From: Martensiomyces pterosporus | Lineage: Eukaryota; Kickxellomycota; Kickxellomycetes; Kickxellales; Kickxellaceae | Direction: 5' to 3' | NCBI GenBank assembly: GCA_025201845.1 | Contig: MU603973.1 | Location: 57,945 to 121,944, forward strand | Length of the DNA: 64,000 nucleotides | In this document: one piece after another, positions 48,062-58,987 of the stretch | How the letters are laid out: the number at the start of each line of letters is the position of its first letter | How positions within the stretch are numbered: the first letter of the stretch is position 1 | Position numbers and translations under genes: made by a program | The notes under the pieces: generated by a model | The model's input: only the letters and a program-made list of their open reading frames with translations | Told to the model about the DNA's origin: nothing | Database searches by the model: none

Positions 48062-50477
48062 ACTATTTTGCGTATAAATGTGTGCGATGATGTCCCTAAG
48101 TGCGTGCAAGTGTTAATGAGCAGAGCCTGTACCAGGCGCGAGCGTGTGCTGCTTGTTAGTCTACGTGGCTGGCACCACATAGGAGTGCAAATGTGGCTGC
48201 AAGTGCATTGGTCTCAGTAGATTGAATATTGCAATTTCAAATTGGTTCTTGGAGAAAGCCAAGGAGAGCCGGCGAGGTTGCCTGATTGACGCGAGAAGCC
48301 CAGTGCGAGAGAAACAAAAGAAGCCAAGCACGAGATACAGCGCCGCCACCCATCTGATGCATGTTACATGTCTCTGCACACAAACAAAAACGCCAGGATG
48401 CGCAGGAGAAAAAGGAACGCCCTGGAATGCCGCAAGGAGAGTGCACATGGATGATGAAGGGGATGTGTATAGGCAATAGACAAATATGTAGGTGGTTGCC
48501 TTTACGGCTCTCAATCCTCCTTACTGCCAAGCTGCGACGACTCCTGCACGAGCAAGCAGCCGTCGCAAAGGAGTGAGCCGCCTATTAAACCACCAGATGC
48601 ACCCGCTCCTCTCCCGCCCCCTTCCCGCATCCGCCATCCTTTCTGCACGCAGCTCAGACACGTAATCGAGCAAACTCCTCCACTCCCACTCCCTGTCTAA
48701 GGACCAAGGGTGCTTATTCGCTGACAGGGACGCAGGTGTGTGTCGGAGGGCCGGTTGGTCTGCTGGCGCTGCAGAGAGAAAGGATAGAGTGGGTCTGGGG
48801 AAGGAAGGGAAATGCGATGGTGCGTTGCTTTTGGGTTCTCTACTAACACACATCGCTAGGATACATGTATAGCGCGTACACGATGCAAGCGCCATAGCCT
48901 TTTGTCGCTCATACCATATGTGCGCCCCTAAATGTGAACCCCCTCCAAACACACCCCACAGTTCACCCCAGCTGCCTCTCTCCCTTGCTTAGCAACACCC
49001 CAAAGTTGTCCCCGCATTCCTGCGGTTGTCCCGGCGCGTGTAGTTTGGGCAAGCATAAACTCTGCCACCAGCGTGGAGTGGGTGCCTCCTCTGCTTCTCT
49101 CGCTCCGCCTTTGCTCTTGCCTGTCATTCTGCTAAATCCCGTCAGGTTGCCTTTGCCCCACCAAGTGCCAATCAACCCTTTTACTAAAATGAAGCCATCA
49201 GTGACCGGGGCTATGAGGGACTTGATAGAAAGGGTAGCTGGAATTGACGTACCGAATGCTGTGGAAAATTAAGATAAATAAGCGTAAACAAACAAGGCAT
49301 CAAATGCAGGCGTCACCAGTAGCGGCAAGACAGGCTTTTTGCAAGCAAGCACGGCGGCTCACCAAGCCAGAGCCATGCGAGCCGCTATAGATCGTGGCTG
49401 CCCACTCGGCTTGCATAATTTTGTTCCGGCCTCAGCTGTCGCTTTGACCATGCGCGGATCGGAGCCGTTCTTGTCGCCGCTTTCCACCCATCCGGTATTG
49501 GGTGGACAAGCCCAAAACGCGCACAGCTGGGTGCCCGGAGAAGGCCGACCAAGCTACATGGCCATTTCCGATTGACTGGAAGCAAGCGGAGCACAAAATG
49601 CAGAACACCGGGGGCCGCGGCTGCCTTAGCGGATGACCTCATGGCTGCGCCTTAGGCCAGCAGACGACGAAGCAGCCACTGCCTGAGCCCTATTCTGCAG
49701 TAATCGCGACGGAATCGCTGCCAATTCTTGTGATGTCTCGCCGACAGGGGGCGTTGTTTGCCCAGTGTTTGGCGTTGCAGGCACATGAAACCCGCCAGCG
49801 CCTCCACTTGAGCACAGACGAGGTGGATGTTTGTGCATGGCCAGCACTCTCCGGGTCGATCCCCCTTCCAGCGGCAGCCAATGAACTGGGGCATGGAGAT
49901 GAAAGACGCAGCTTCACGGGGGACCATCAAGCCCGGATCACACGAACTTTTGCGCCGGGCGGCGTCTGCTTGTGTCTGCGAGTGCATGTGCCCACCCGCC
50001 AATCTGCCGTTGCTAGCAGGCAAATTAACGCCTCGTGCTTTCTTGCCCGGCCTGCTTGGTGTGTGCGGGCGAGGGGGAGATGCAGTCTTGGATGTGTGTA
50101 GGAGGGCGGAGAGGAGCCGTCCTATCGAATTAGTGGGCGTATAATTGGGACAATGACCGGAAAGTAACGCCTGGCTGCTCACTGGGACGCCATGCGGCCA
50201 CCCAGTCGCGCGCCTTAAATACGCCCACCCAGCCTCACCTCCCTCTCTCTTCCGAGCGTGGCCCCACTTGTCTCTATTTGCTCTACAACCCACACAGGCT
50301 GCTCGCATTCTCCTACTGGCTTTATAGGTCGTCGCGTTGACGCCCCCTTGCGCTTTTCCTTTCTCCCTGAATTCTGCTTTTGCGCCTTGTATTTTTTTCT
50401 TTTTCTTTCCTGCTCCACAGCTGTTTTCTCTTTCTTAGTGGCCGGACACCGAGATCAAAAGGACCATACAGCCAACA
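48062..50477. other. Long intergenic region, no gene seen
   Basis: A tiny ORF at 49190-49272 starts in a good context (AAAATGAAG) but is only 27 residues with no recognisable content. A leader rich in C and T (about 50230-50470) precedes the acyl-CoA synthetase, with a weak TTAAATA near 50215. Confidence 0.45.
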
Positions 50478-52499
50478 ATGAAGTCATACCTGGTTCCAAA
50501 CTCTGCCCAGCCCGGGTACTCGCCCATCATGCGCCACCGGGACCACAAGGACGGCAAGCTGACACACAACTACGACGGCGTCACCACCCTGTACGAGTCC
50601 TTCCAGCGCGCCGTCAGGATTAGGGGCGGCAGGCCGTTCTTGGGCACGCGCAGGTTCAACCCGATCACCCAAAGGTTTGGTGACTACGAGTGGATAACCA
50701 CCACCGAGGCTGCCGAGCTCGTGGAGCACTTTGGCTCCGGGTTGGACCACGTGTATGAGAAGTACGCGCCGCATGCCGACAGCACCGGGCAGCAGGCTCT
50801 GGGCATCTACTCGATCAACCGTGCCGAGTGGGTGCTGGCCGAATTCGGCGGATTCAGGGGCCGTCGCTACTCCGTTGCCCTGTATGACACGCTGGGTGTC
50901 AAGTCCGTCGAGTACATCATGAACCACGCCGAGGTCTCGGTCATTGTCTGCTCGATCGACAAGATCCCCAGGCTGCTGAAGATCAAGGACGCCATTCCCG
51001 GGCTCAAGGCCATTATTTCAATGGATTCGTTCGACGAGCATGCCAAGAACCCAGTCGCCAGGCCTTTTACGGTCAACTCGATCCGTGTGCTCCAGGAGTG
51101 GGCCGAATCGAAGGGCGTGGCGCTTTTCGACGTGAAGCAGGTCATTGAAATGGGCCGTGCCAACCCCACTGTTCCCAGATTGCCCACTGCTGCTGATGTC
51201 TGCACCATCTGCTACACCTCGGGAACCACCGGAAACCCTAAGGGCGCCATATCGATCCACGAGAGCTACGTCTTCTCGTCCATGTCTGCGCACCACGCGA
51301 TTCCCACCAATGACCCCATCTACCTCTCCTTCCTCCCGCTTGCTCACTGCTTCGAGCGCAACCTCATCTACGTTGGTCTGCTCGGTAGCGGCTGCGTGGG
51401 GTTCTACTCCGGCGATGTTCTGAGGATCGCTGAAGACGCGCAGGTGCTCCGTCCAACCATCATGATTGGCGTCCCGCGTCTGTTCAACCGCATATACGAC
51501 CGCATCACTGCATCGACCATCTACGCGCCTGGCCTCACCGGCATGATTGCGCGCAAGGCCATCAGCCAGAAGCTCAAGAACCTCGAGGAAGGCAAGGGCG
51601 TCAAGCATGCGTTCTGGGACCGCCTTGTGTGCAACAAGATTGCGCAGTTCTTTGGCGGCCGCCTCGAGATGCTCGTTTCGGGAAGCGCGCCCATCGACGC
51701 CAAGGTTCTCAACTTCCTCCGCGTGGCGATCGCCTGCACTGTCCTGGAGGGCTACGGACAGACTGAGGGCAATGCCTCGGCCACAGTCTGTCTCATTGAC
51801 GAGAACACTGCCGGCCACGTCGGCGTGCCCCACCCCGGAGTCGACATCCGCCTGCGCGACGCTCCCGAGATGAACTACCTGACCACCGACAGGCCCTGCC
51901 CCCGCGGCGAGTTGATGGTCCGCTGCCCAAGTGTCTTTAAGGGATACCACAAGGACGAGGAGAAGACCAGGGAGACAATGGAGAACGGGTGGCTGCTTAC
52001 GGGCGACATTGCCCAGTTCAACGAGGACGGCAATATCAAGATCATCGACCGCCGCAAGAACATCTTCAAGCTGGCTCAGGGCGAGTACGTGGCTCCCGAG
52101 CACTTGGAGACCGTGTACAGCAAGCACCAGCTTGTCCAGAACATCTACGTGCACGGCGACTCCCTGCAGTCGGAGCTGGTCGCTGTTGTGGTGCCTGACC
52201 CCGAGACGTTCCTCCCTTGGGCTCGCAAGATCGCTGGAAACAAGTCGGCTTCGCTGGAGGAGCTCTGTGCCGATGCCCAGGTTGTCGGCGCCCTTTTGGT
52301 GGAGGTGCGCCAGCATGGGCGTGAGGCAAAGCTGCAGGGATTCGAGATTGTCAGAGATATCTTCTGCGACCCCGTGCCGTTTGACATCGAAACCAACGCG
52401 TTGCTCACCTCGACATTCAAGCTCAAGAGAAACGAGGCCAGAACTTACTACCAGGAGCAAATCGATGCAATGTATGCCAAGATCAACGCTCGCAAGTAG
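50478..52499 (+). CDS. Long-chain acyl-CoA synthetase (FAA type)
   Basis: The product is 673 residues. The ATP motif YTSGTTGNPKG lies at about 246-256, YGQTEG at about 426-431, then a TGD motif and a fatty-acyl signature region (DRRKNIFKLAQGEYVAPEHL). The enzyme activates fatty acids with ATP and CoA through an acyl-AMP intermediate. The N-terminus (YSPIMRHRDHK) is typical of Faa1/Faa2-like and peroxisome-associated types. The C-terminus ends KINARK, without a PTS1 tripeptide. Strong C-ending codon use suggests high expression. No membrane anchor is seen. Confidence 0.95.
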   Translation: MKSYLVPNSAQPGYSPIMRHRDHKDGKLTHNYDGVTTLYESFQRAVRIRGGRPFLGTRRFNPITQRFGDYEWITTTEAAELVEHFGSGLDHVYEKYAPHADSTGQQALGIYSINRAEWVLAEFGGFRGRRYSVALYDTLGVKSVEYIMNHAEVSVIVCSIDKIPRLLKIKDAIPGLKAIISMDSFDEHAKNPVARPFTVNSIRVLQEWAESKGVALFDVKQVIEMGRANPTVPRLPTAADVCTICYTSGTTGNPKGAISIHESYVFSSMSAHHAIPTNDPIYLSFLPLAHCFERNLIYVGLLGSGCVGFYSGDVLRIAEDAQVLRPTIMIGVPRLFNRIYDRITASTIYAPGLTGMIARKAISQKLKNLEEGKGVKHAFWDRLVCNKIAQFFGGRLEMLVSGSAPIDAKVLNFLRVAIACTVLEGYGQTEGNASATVCLIDENTAGHVGVPHPGVDIRLRDAPEMNYLTTDRPCPRGELMVRCPSVFKGYHKDEEKTRETMENGWLLTGDIAQFNEDGNIKIIDRRKNIFKLAQGEYVAPEHLETVYSKHQLVQNIYVHGDSLQSELVAVVVPDPETFLPWARKIAGNKSASLEELCADAQVVGALLVEVRQHGREAKLQGFEIVRDIFCDPVPFDIETNALLTSTFKLKRNEARTYYQEQIDAMYAKINARK

Positions 52500-53057
52500 T
52501 GCCCAAATGTTTATAAACGACTCTTTTGTTATTGCTTTTTCTTATTGATGTTGGTGCCGACATGTTTCCAACAAACTTAACTGAGCGACAAAAAGCTAGA
52601 AAGCGCCCCCGTAGTGAGGTCGGTTAAGAAATATAGGAAACCATGTCGCTGGAGCGACAGGAAAGTAAGCAAACACATTCTGTCCCGTACAGGTGTCCAG
52701 AAGGCATCCATGAGTGATAGCCATTGCAAATGAAAATCTGAGACATCCGGGAGAGCCCGTGAATAGAACTAAGGCACTGTTGTGAGTCCTTGCTGCTGAC
52801 CCAGCAACTTGGACCTGCAAAATCCCCTGATCCTTTAAAGGCCCTTTTGAGCATCTGTCTATACTACCATTCACGTTCGCTGCAATAGCCTAGAGCCATC
52901 ATTAAGGGTTTGACGATGAAACAGCAATGTCTGCTGGGCTGAAAACAGCCGACCCACCGTACCTCCTGCTCTTCACTATCTTTCCTCTTTATATTCTGCT
53001 TTGTTTCAGTTCCCCCTCTATCTTGCACGACATCCCTCTTTGACATCGGTATCAGAC
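52500..53057. other. Intergenic region with a repeat tail
   Basis: Besides the repeat at 52577-52645, no gene is seen. The promoter of the F-box-like gene should lie near 52900-53050. Confidence 0.5.
52577..52645 (+). repeat. Short repeat R1, similar to the tail of the LINE fragment
   Basis: The sequence from CTGAGCGACAAAAAGCTAG through GAAACCATGTCGC matches 57508-57587 in order over about 70 bases with several substitutions. The second copy lies just downstream of the broken reverse transcriptase, so R1 is probably a remnant 3' end of the same element. Confidence 0.65.
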
Positions 53058-54701
53058 ATGCTGACAGAGTCGATTGCGCAAAACATGCCTCCTCATATAA
53101 TTGAGAGCATCCTAAGCTACACACTCAGTAAAACGAAAACGGCACGAAAGGGCAAGCGTAGACTGTGGCCCCCACGGGATAGGGCGCTGCTGCGTTTTAC
53201 TAGACTTTGCAGACAGTGGGGAGCGGTCGCGATGTCGCTTTACCATAGGACGGGTACTATCGTATGCATGCACTGTCCAGACTCAGATACGCCCTACGTG
53301 GTGAACACTAGAGGTGTTTTGAGCATTACGAGGGTTGTAGCGCTCAGCATACCTCCAGGGCTGATTATCGACGGTGACCTACATGCCATTATGGAGGGGC
53401 CACCGTTGGCCAATGCAGTATTCGCCTCAGTCAGTTGGCTGGACCTACAATTTTGGGAACCCGAAATGCCCATAGCCGACCTAACAGCAGAGCTGGTGGA
53501 GCGACTAAAGTATTTTTCCACCCAGTTGCGTCGTCTGTTCCCAAACGCCTCGACGATTAGGCACCGGAAACAATTGAGCTTTAGCACCTCGCCGGAGCTC
53601 GCCAAGCCTGCAGTTGAGGGAATTGTCAGACTAGTATGGTTACATGAATTGTATGTTAGAGATCGTCTTAGCGATCTGGTGGAAGAAGCGCCAGCCGTTG
53701 GCCTGACACGTATCCACCTAGTAGACCGATTCGCACCGGTTGAATTTCTGGAGATTGTTCGTCGGAACGCGCCAACGCTTGTTGATCTTTGCATATCCTC
53801 GATGTACAGAAATATATACAAGGATGTAGTCCTAGATTCGGAAGGCGCTGTCGTTGTCTACCCAAACCTCAAAAGGTTTGAAGCTTCCGTAACCGTGTAC
53901 TTTGGACCCACTGAACTTGCGTCGCAGCCATCCCCTGAAGGAGTGCTGTTTCCAGTGCTCCAACATCTGTCGGTGCTGGGCAGTTATCTGTTTTCCAACG
54001 ATCTGCTCTTCCGAGGCAACAACACTACGCTGGAGTATCTCACACTCGGGATAGATACTAATATTTTGGAGACCATCGAGACACATCACCTGTTCAAGCC
54101 AAACAGCTATCCGCAGCTGCATTACCTTGACTTCCTATCCCGGAATATCGAACATTCAGCAACAGAACAAGATGCACAGGCACTGTTAAGGACCCCCTTT
54201 AACCTCGGACCTAACCTTCAGGTTGTCAAAATAGGCACATCCGTTTATCAGCTTGGTCCAACAATCTTGAACTGTGTCCAACAGTCGATGCTCAGCAGCG
54301 AGATCCAACACCTCGATATTGGCGGCATTTTGCTTTCACTGAACGACGCTGTCAGCCTCGTAAAGGTCCTTCCCAACCTAACGATGCTCGGTTGTGGACT
54401 CCACATAGAGATTGAGGGTCAGACAAAGTACCTCCGGGCTAAGGATGTCAAGCAGCTGTATACCGACTACTTCCCCGTCCGCAGTCGTTTATGGTACCTC
54501 AAAGCCGAGGGTAATACTCGCAGACCTTTACGGGTAATGGGTGAGCTCGCCTGTGTGTTTGCCATTCTGGTGCCCTCGATTTACCGCATAGGCTTCCAGA
54601 ACTACGCTGGCGAAAACAGATCATATATATGCAAACAGGCGTATAAGCGACCTGCGTTTAAGAGATACGCCGATCGATTCGATGCACTGAGGTTTGACTG
54701 A
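53058..54701 (+). CDS. F-box/LRR-like protein of an expanded fungal family
   Basis: The product is 547 residues from ATG 53058. The N-terminus MPPHIIESILSYTL with RLCRQWGAVA looks like a degenerate F-box. The rest is built of irregular leucine-rich units such as LQHLSVLG, LEYLTLGID, LHYLDFLS and IQHLDIGGI. F-box/LRR proteins select substrates for SCF ubiquitin ligases. Large families of such divergent proteins occur in Kickxellales; that link is from memory, not shown here. Codon use is less biased than in the neighbouring metabolic genes, as expected for a weakly expressed, fast-evolving gene. The substrate is unknown. Confidence 0.72.
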   Translation: MLTESIAQNMPPHIIESILSYTLSKTKTARKGKRRLWPPRDRALLRFTRLCRQWGAVAMSLYHRTGTIVCMHCPDSDTPYVVNTRGVLSITRVVALSIPPGLIIDGDLHAIMEGPPLANAVFASVSWLDLQFWEPEMPIADLTAELVERLKYFSTQLRRLFPNASTIRHRKQLSFSTSPELAKPAVEGIVRLVWLHELYVRDRLSDLVEEAPAVGLTRIHLVDRFAPVEFLEIVRRNAPTLVDLCISSMYRNIYKDVVLDSEGAVVVYPNLKRFEASVTVYFGPTELASQPSPEGVLFPVLQHLSVLGSYLFSNDLLFRGNNTTLEYLTLGIDTNILETIETHHLFKPNSYPQLHYLDFLSRNIEHSATEQDAQALLRTPFNLGPNLQVVKIGTSVYQLGPTILNCVQQSMLSSEIQHLDIGGILLSLNDAVSLVKVLPNLTMLGCGLHIEIEGQTKYLRAKDVKQLYTDYFPVRSRLWYLKAEGNTRRPLRVMGELACVFAILVPSIYRIGFQNYAGENRSYICKQAYKRPAFKRYADRFDALRFD

Positions 54702-54976
54702 TTAGTCTAGGGATTACTACAGCACAGTAGCTCTTTTCACTTCACGTAGCATAGTTCATAGATCTCACCCCTCCTGATGGTTGTTTATATTTGCTCTTTA
54801 AGTAGCGAAAACGGGCCAGTAAAATTCTTCTTATTCTTCATGTCTGAGCACCAGCATGTCTGAGCACTGCAGAATACACACGATACACATGATATGTGGT
54901 GATGGGCACATGTTCTGCTTGGTTTTACACTAGAAAGAGAACAGAAAGCAAAGGCTAGCAGCGGCAAAGAGGACAC

Positions 54977-56548
54977 CTACTTGTTGTGTGTCGTGGTATA
55001 CAGGGTCTTGGTCTCGGTATAGAACTCCAGACTCCACTGCCCGTGCTCGCGGCTGGTTCCCGAGGACCCCATGCCGCCAAAGGGCATGCGATCGTCCCAG
55101 TTGAGCCAGCTGTTGCCCCACACGCTGCCGGCATTGAGTTGTCTCTGCACACGCACCAGCCTGTCCTTGTCCTGGGTCCACACCGAGGCGCTAAGGCCAT
55201 ACTGCGTGTCGTTGGCCAGGCGGATGCCCTCCTCCTCTGTGTCGAATGGCAGGATGCAGACAACAGGGCCAAAGATCTCCTCCTGTACCACGCGCGAGCT
55301 CTGCTTGACGTCGGTGATCAGAGTTGGCGCAATAAAGTACCCACCCTCAAAGCCAGCGATGGTGAGCCTGCCGTCGTCCGAGATGCTCTTGACGTTGGGG
55401 TCGCTCTCGTTGACAAGGAACTCGACCTTTGCGCCCTCCTGCTGGGCAATGCGGATGTAGCTGGTGACCTTCTCGACGTGCTGCTGGCTGATGACTGGGC
55501 CGTAGAACGTGGTGGAGCTGCTGGGGTTGCCGACGACGATCTCACTGCGCACCTTCTGGCGGAACCTGTCCACAAAGGCGTCGTAGAGGTCCCTCTGCAC
55601 GTACACGCGAGACGCGCACAGGCAGATCTCGCCCTGGTTCTGGTATGCGCCGCGGATTGATGTGGCCACCGCATAGTCAAAGTCGCAGTCGCTGAAGATC
55701 ACGCTGGGGTTCTTCCCGCCGAGCTCCAGCGACACGCGCTTGAACTGCCCGCTAGCTGCCGCACCAACCTTTGCGCCAGTAGCCGACCCGCCAGTGAACG
55801 AGACAAGGCGCACACCACGGTGCTTGACAAGGGGCTCGCCGGCATTGATGCCTGTGCCAAACACCACGTTGACCACGCCCTTGGGCACGCCAGCAGCGTG
55901 GAGGATGTGAGTGAGCAAGTAAGGCGTCACGCTGGTCAGCTCGGTTGGCTTGATGACGCAGGTGTTTCCGACTGCGATGCACGGCGCCAGCTTCTGGCAC
56001 ACCATAAGCAAGGGTACATTCCACGGCGTGATCAATGCAGCAACGCCTGCAGGCACGTGCTGAGTGGCCGAATTGAGCTCAGCCACCTCGAACTTTTGGG
56101 TAGATTCAGGGGTCACCATTGTATCGGATTTGGACTCGATTTCCTTGATTCCCTCAACGGCGTACTCGGCAAACTGCCTGAAGTAGCTGGCGCCGAAAGG
56201 GATTTCAAAGTTGGCCAAATTTACCGTTTTGCCCTGGTCCTGCGACTCAAGACTAGCCAGGGTTGCAGTGTTTTCGTCGATGAGGTCGGCGATGCGGTGG
56301 AGAATGGCAGCACGGCTGGTTGCAGACTGGCCGGACCATCCAGGGAATGCGTCCTTAGCTGCCTGGACGGCGTTGTCAACATCGGCAGCTACAGAGTCGG
56401 GGATGGGGGTAATCAGCTGGCCAGTGGCGGGGTTGTAGTTGTCGATGTACGATCCGGTAGAGGCATCGACCCACTCGCCGTTGATGTAGTTCTGGATCTT
56501 GACGCCCTCCATGGTGGTGGGGAGGTCGAGGGTGCTGGACTTGGTCAT
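54977..56548 (-). CDS. Aldehyde dehydrogenase, ALDH8/2-aminomuconate-semialdehyde type
   Basis: The product is 523 residues. The in-frame ATG at 56665 is rejected as start because a TATAAAAT element (56646-56653, minus strand) would lie inside the coding region; the next ATG at 56548 (MTKSSTLDL) fits a normal leader. The Cys nucleophile is near C309 in QGEICLCASR, and the Glu lies in LELGGKNP. QGEICLC is the form I associate with ALDH8A1, the kynurenine-pathway enzyme oxidising 2-aminomuconate semialdehyde; other ALDHs have QGQCC-type motifs. A general fatty or aromatic aldehyde dehydrogenase is the alternative. No targeting signal is evident. Confidence 0.88.
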   Translation of the reverse strand: MTKSSTLDLPTTMEGVKIQNYINGEWVDASTGSYIDNYNPATGQLITPIPDSVAADVDNAVQAAKDAFPGWSGQSATSRAAILHRIADLIDENTATLASLESQDQGKTVNLANFEIPFGASYFRQFAEYAVEGIKEIESKSDTMVTPESTQKFEVAELNSATQHVPAGVAALITPWNVPLLMVCQKLAPCIAVGNTCVIKPTELTSVTPYLLTHILHAAGVPKGVVNVVFGTGINAGEPLVKHRGVRLVSFTGGSATGAKVGAAASGQFKRVSLELGGKNPSVIFSDCDFDYAVATSIRGAYQNQGEICLCASRVYVQRDLYDAFVDRFRQKVRSEIVVGNPSSSTTFYGPVISQQHVEKVTSYIRIAQQEGAKVEFLVNESDPNVKSISDDGRLTIAGFEGGYFIAPTLITDVKQSSRVVQEEIFGPVVCILPFDTEEEGIRLANDTQYGLSASVWTQDKDRLVRVQRQLNAGSVWGNSWLNWDDRMPFGGMGSSGTSREHGQWSLEFYTETKTLYTTTHNK

Positions 56549-57507
56549 TGTTGAAAAATTGGTGGCTGTTGGTGCTGGTGAAAGTAGGTAGAGAGCTGCT
56601 GTGTTGTGAAGAGTAGAGAGGCTTGGATGGTGTCCCGCCTCCGGCATTTTATAGCTTGTCTGCACGAGGAGCTCCTCTGCACCCCATCGGCTTTACAGTA
56701 AGCCACATGCTCATACGTAATCTAATAGCGTGCCTCCGAGTCCGTCTCCCTCTCCGACAGCAGCTAGAATGGCATGCACCTGGTGTATTGTGCCTACTGC
56801 AGGTCTCCATACCTCTCACCCCTTGTCTGCCCTGAAGCAAGCACACGCATGGACAACGCGTGGAAGTCCGCGATGAAGGGTGATCGCTGTATGTAGTGCA
56901 GCTGCCATGTGGCCATTGGGCCTGAAGGAGGATCAGGGAGGGGATCTCCTGTGTCCGCCGCAGCCTGCATGAATGCACCCACCAGCTGCAAGTAAAGGAG
57001 AGCCCACGCTGCGTATACAAAGGGTTGATCGGTGGCTCTTTGCAAATGGCACACAGTAAGCACCCGCTGGGAGCGATTCGCCAAGAAATAATACACACGA
57101 ATTGCTACGTGGCACCTGCTTGGAGTGCTCTACAAAGAGTGTGCAGCACTAGATGCCGTTTTCTATCGTCCGTTAGTCTCCCCATTTTCCAAAGCACTGC
57201 GCTGCATGCAGGAGATGCCCCACAGCTCCGGGATATCAGCAGCAAGGGCGGAAAAGAGGCACTTGCAAACGCCTTTCTCCCATGAAATTCCTCCTTGCCA
57301 CCTGCCAGCACGGCCTACTTGGTCTTTGCTAGTTCCGTTAACGGCAATGACACATTGCCGTTTTGTGCGCTTTCCAGGGAGAAAAGATCCCAGAGCAGGA
57401 CGCCTGAATGCCAAGCGCCTCACTGCCCACCATGGCTATTGCTCGCCCACTTATCGGCACAACTGCAAGTGCAATGTCCGATGATAGAACTGATGTATTT
57501 TCCAATG
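56549..57507. other. Promoter of the ALDH gene and intergenic sequence
   Basis: A TATA element for the minus-strand ALDH gene lies at 56646-56653. Beyond it, no ORF has recognisable content. Confidence 0.5.
56646..56653 (-). promoter_or_regulatory. TATA box of the ALDH gene (decides its start)
   Basis: The minus strand reads TATAAAAT, about 100 bases before ATG 56548 and just inside the longer possible ORF, which therefore is unlikely to start at 56665. Confidence 0.6.
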
Positions 57508-57587
57508 AGCCTAGCTGAGTGCCAAGAAACTAGAAAAAGTCCCCATAGCGGGGCCGGCTAAAAACCATAAGAAACCATGTCGCCGCA
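57508..57587. repeat. Short repeat R2, 3' side of the LINE fragment
   Basis: It matches R1 at 52577-52645 over about 70 bases. It lies ~105 bases after the end of the reverse-transcriptase frame read on the minus strand, the place of a LINE 3' untranslated tail. Confidence 0.65.
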
Positions 57588-57691
57588 TAATTTTGTGATA
57601 GGCACCGGGCGGGATAGGGGAGCGGAGGTTTCGGTTGATTTGTAGCTTGTTGGCCAACTTCACAGAGCGGATGCGCAGCTACACGGAGCAG

Positions 57692-58338
57692 CTAGTTGTA
57701 CATGTTCCCCGACGGGACAAGGTACCGGCCGAGGATGCGGGTTCCATCGTAGACCGGAGCGATGTTCGTGATTTCCTTCCTGCCGTTGGGGTCAAGCCAG
57801 GTGAGGGGCTGCCGTGATTTTGCTGTCCTGCAGATGTAGATGATCACCGTTTTGCTTGGATTGACCTGGAGACCAACCATCTTGCACCAGTCAGTCACCG
57901 CCTCAGCAGCTTGCTGCAGCTGCCAGCGGTTGGGCGCGATCAGCGACACGTCGTCTGCCATGGCCACTGACGCCATGCGGATTGGGGGCCAGAGGATGCA
58001 TGCGGGTAAAAGGCAGCGAACCGCCGATTCACCTCTACCAGCAGCTCATCGTAGACGATCAGCCAGATGAGCGGGGGCAGTGAGTCCCCCTGCGCCAGGC
58101 CGCACTTTTGGGTGAATGGAACAGGCTGGCGGTGCGCCGTGAGGACCGAGACCTCGCGGTGTTCGTGGAGCGCCATGACGAGGCGAGTGATCTGCTCCGG
58201 GATACCAAGCCGCTCCATGGAGGTTTGAAGCAGCTTGGGGGACACAGAGTCGTACGCCTTCGAGGTGTCAAGATCCAGGATCTCCAGGGGCTTTCTCGAG
58301 AAGCGGCAGCACTTGGCCAGGGTCTGTTCCAACATCAT
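57692..58338 (-). pseudogene. Broken non-LTR retrotransposon reverse transcriptase
   Basis: The minus strand encodes reverse-transcriptase palm motifs: LDLDTSKAYDSV (motif A), GLAQGDSLPPLIW (motif B region), then after a frameshift near 57960-58010 AMADDVSLIAPN (motif C, with the DD pair) and a downstream piece with GLQVNPSKT. Everything upstream (endonuclease) and downstream is missing, so it is a 5'-truncated, dead LINE-type element. The clade cannot be told from this fragment. Confidence 0.85.
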
Positions 58339-58866
58339 GTACGATAAGTCATGCGTAGTCAGGAGGCAGCTCTTTAGAAAACATTTCCAGAGTATCTAAC
58401 GTTCTCGAGCCCCTGTGGTTGAACATATCCGTGTCCAATGTCATGTACCCAACTCAGATACTTGAAATACATGTACAGATCAGTTTCCGAATTAACTTCA
58501 TAGCTCCTATATGGTACTTTGCTTGTATTAGGTGTGTGCGCTCAGTGGGCACTCCTTGCTCCCTGTCAACCACGGCATCCATTGTCATATTTTGACAACA
58601 TTAAATGAATGTCAAACAAGCACTCTCTGTGCCATCCAGCGGGGTGTAGGTCCGCCGCTTGCATTATGTTTATATACAAGAACAGTGGAAACCTGTTTTG
58701 ACAAGTATCCACTATTGTGTTGGAGTGTATCATTTGACCTTACAGATAGGGGATGTGCTGCTCTCTGTGACATATATAAGCTACATGTTAGTATTGTTAG
58801 AAATTGACATCTCTCTCAAATACAACATGTTTAGTTAGCTATGCGATAAACTGCTGGCCAGGGGGG
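58339..58866. other. Intergenic region, no gene seen
   Basis: AT-richer sequence between the retroelement fragment and the small-ORF promoter. It may contain more eroded retroelement sequence next to 58340, but nothing alignable is seen. Confidence 0.45.
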
Positions 58867-58874
58867 TATAAAAA
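58867..58874 (+). promoter_or_regulatory. TATA box before a small ORF
   Basis: TATAAAAA is followed by a CT- and CA-rich leader of the type seen before real genes in this window. The next good ATG is at 58988. Confidence 0.55.
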
Positions 58875-58987
58875 CATTCGCTCGATGCTCGCTTTTCCTT
58901 TCTCCATCTCAAAACACCCACACAGCCTACCTGGAAGTATAGCCTTTCCCCATTTTCAAGCATCAAACATACCCATTGAAATACAAG

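Noticed and set aside
48934..49272. 112-codon ORF ending in a small methionine-led segment at 49190
   Set aside because: Pro/Ser-rich without domain; the segment from the good-context ATG is only 27 residues.
51018..52460. 480-codon open frame antisense to the acyl-CoA synthetase
   Set aside because: Same codon-bias shadow effect; no recognisable content.
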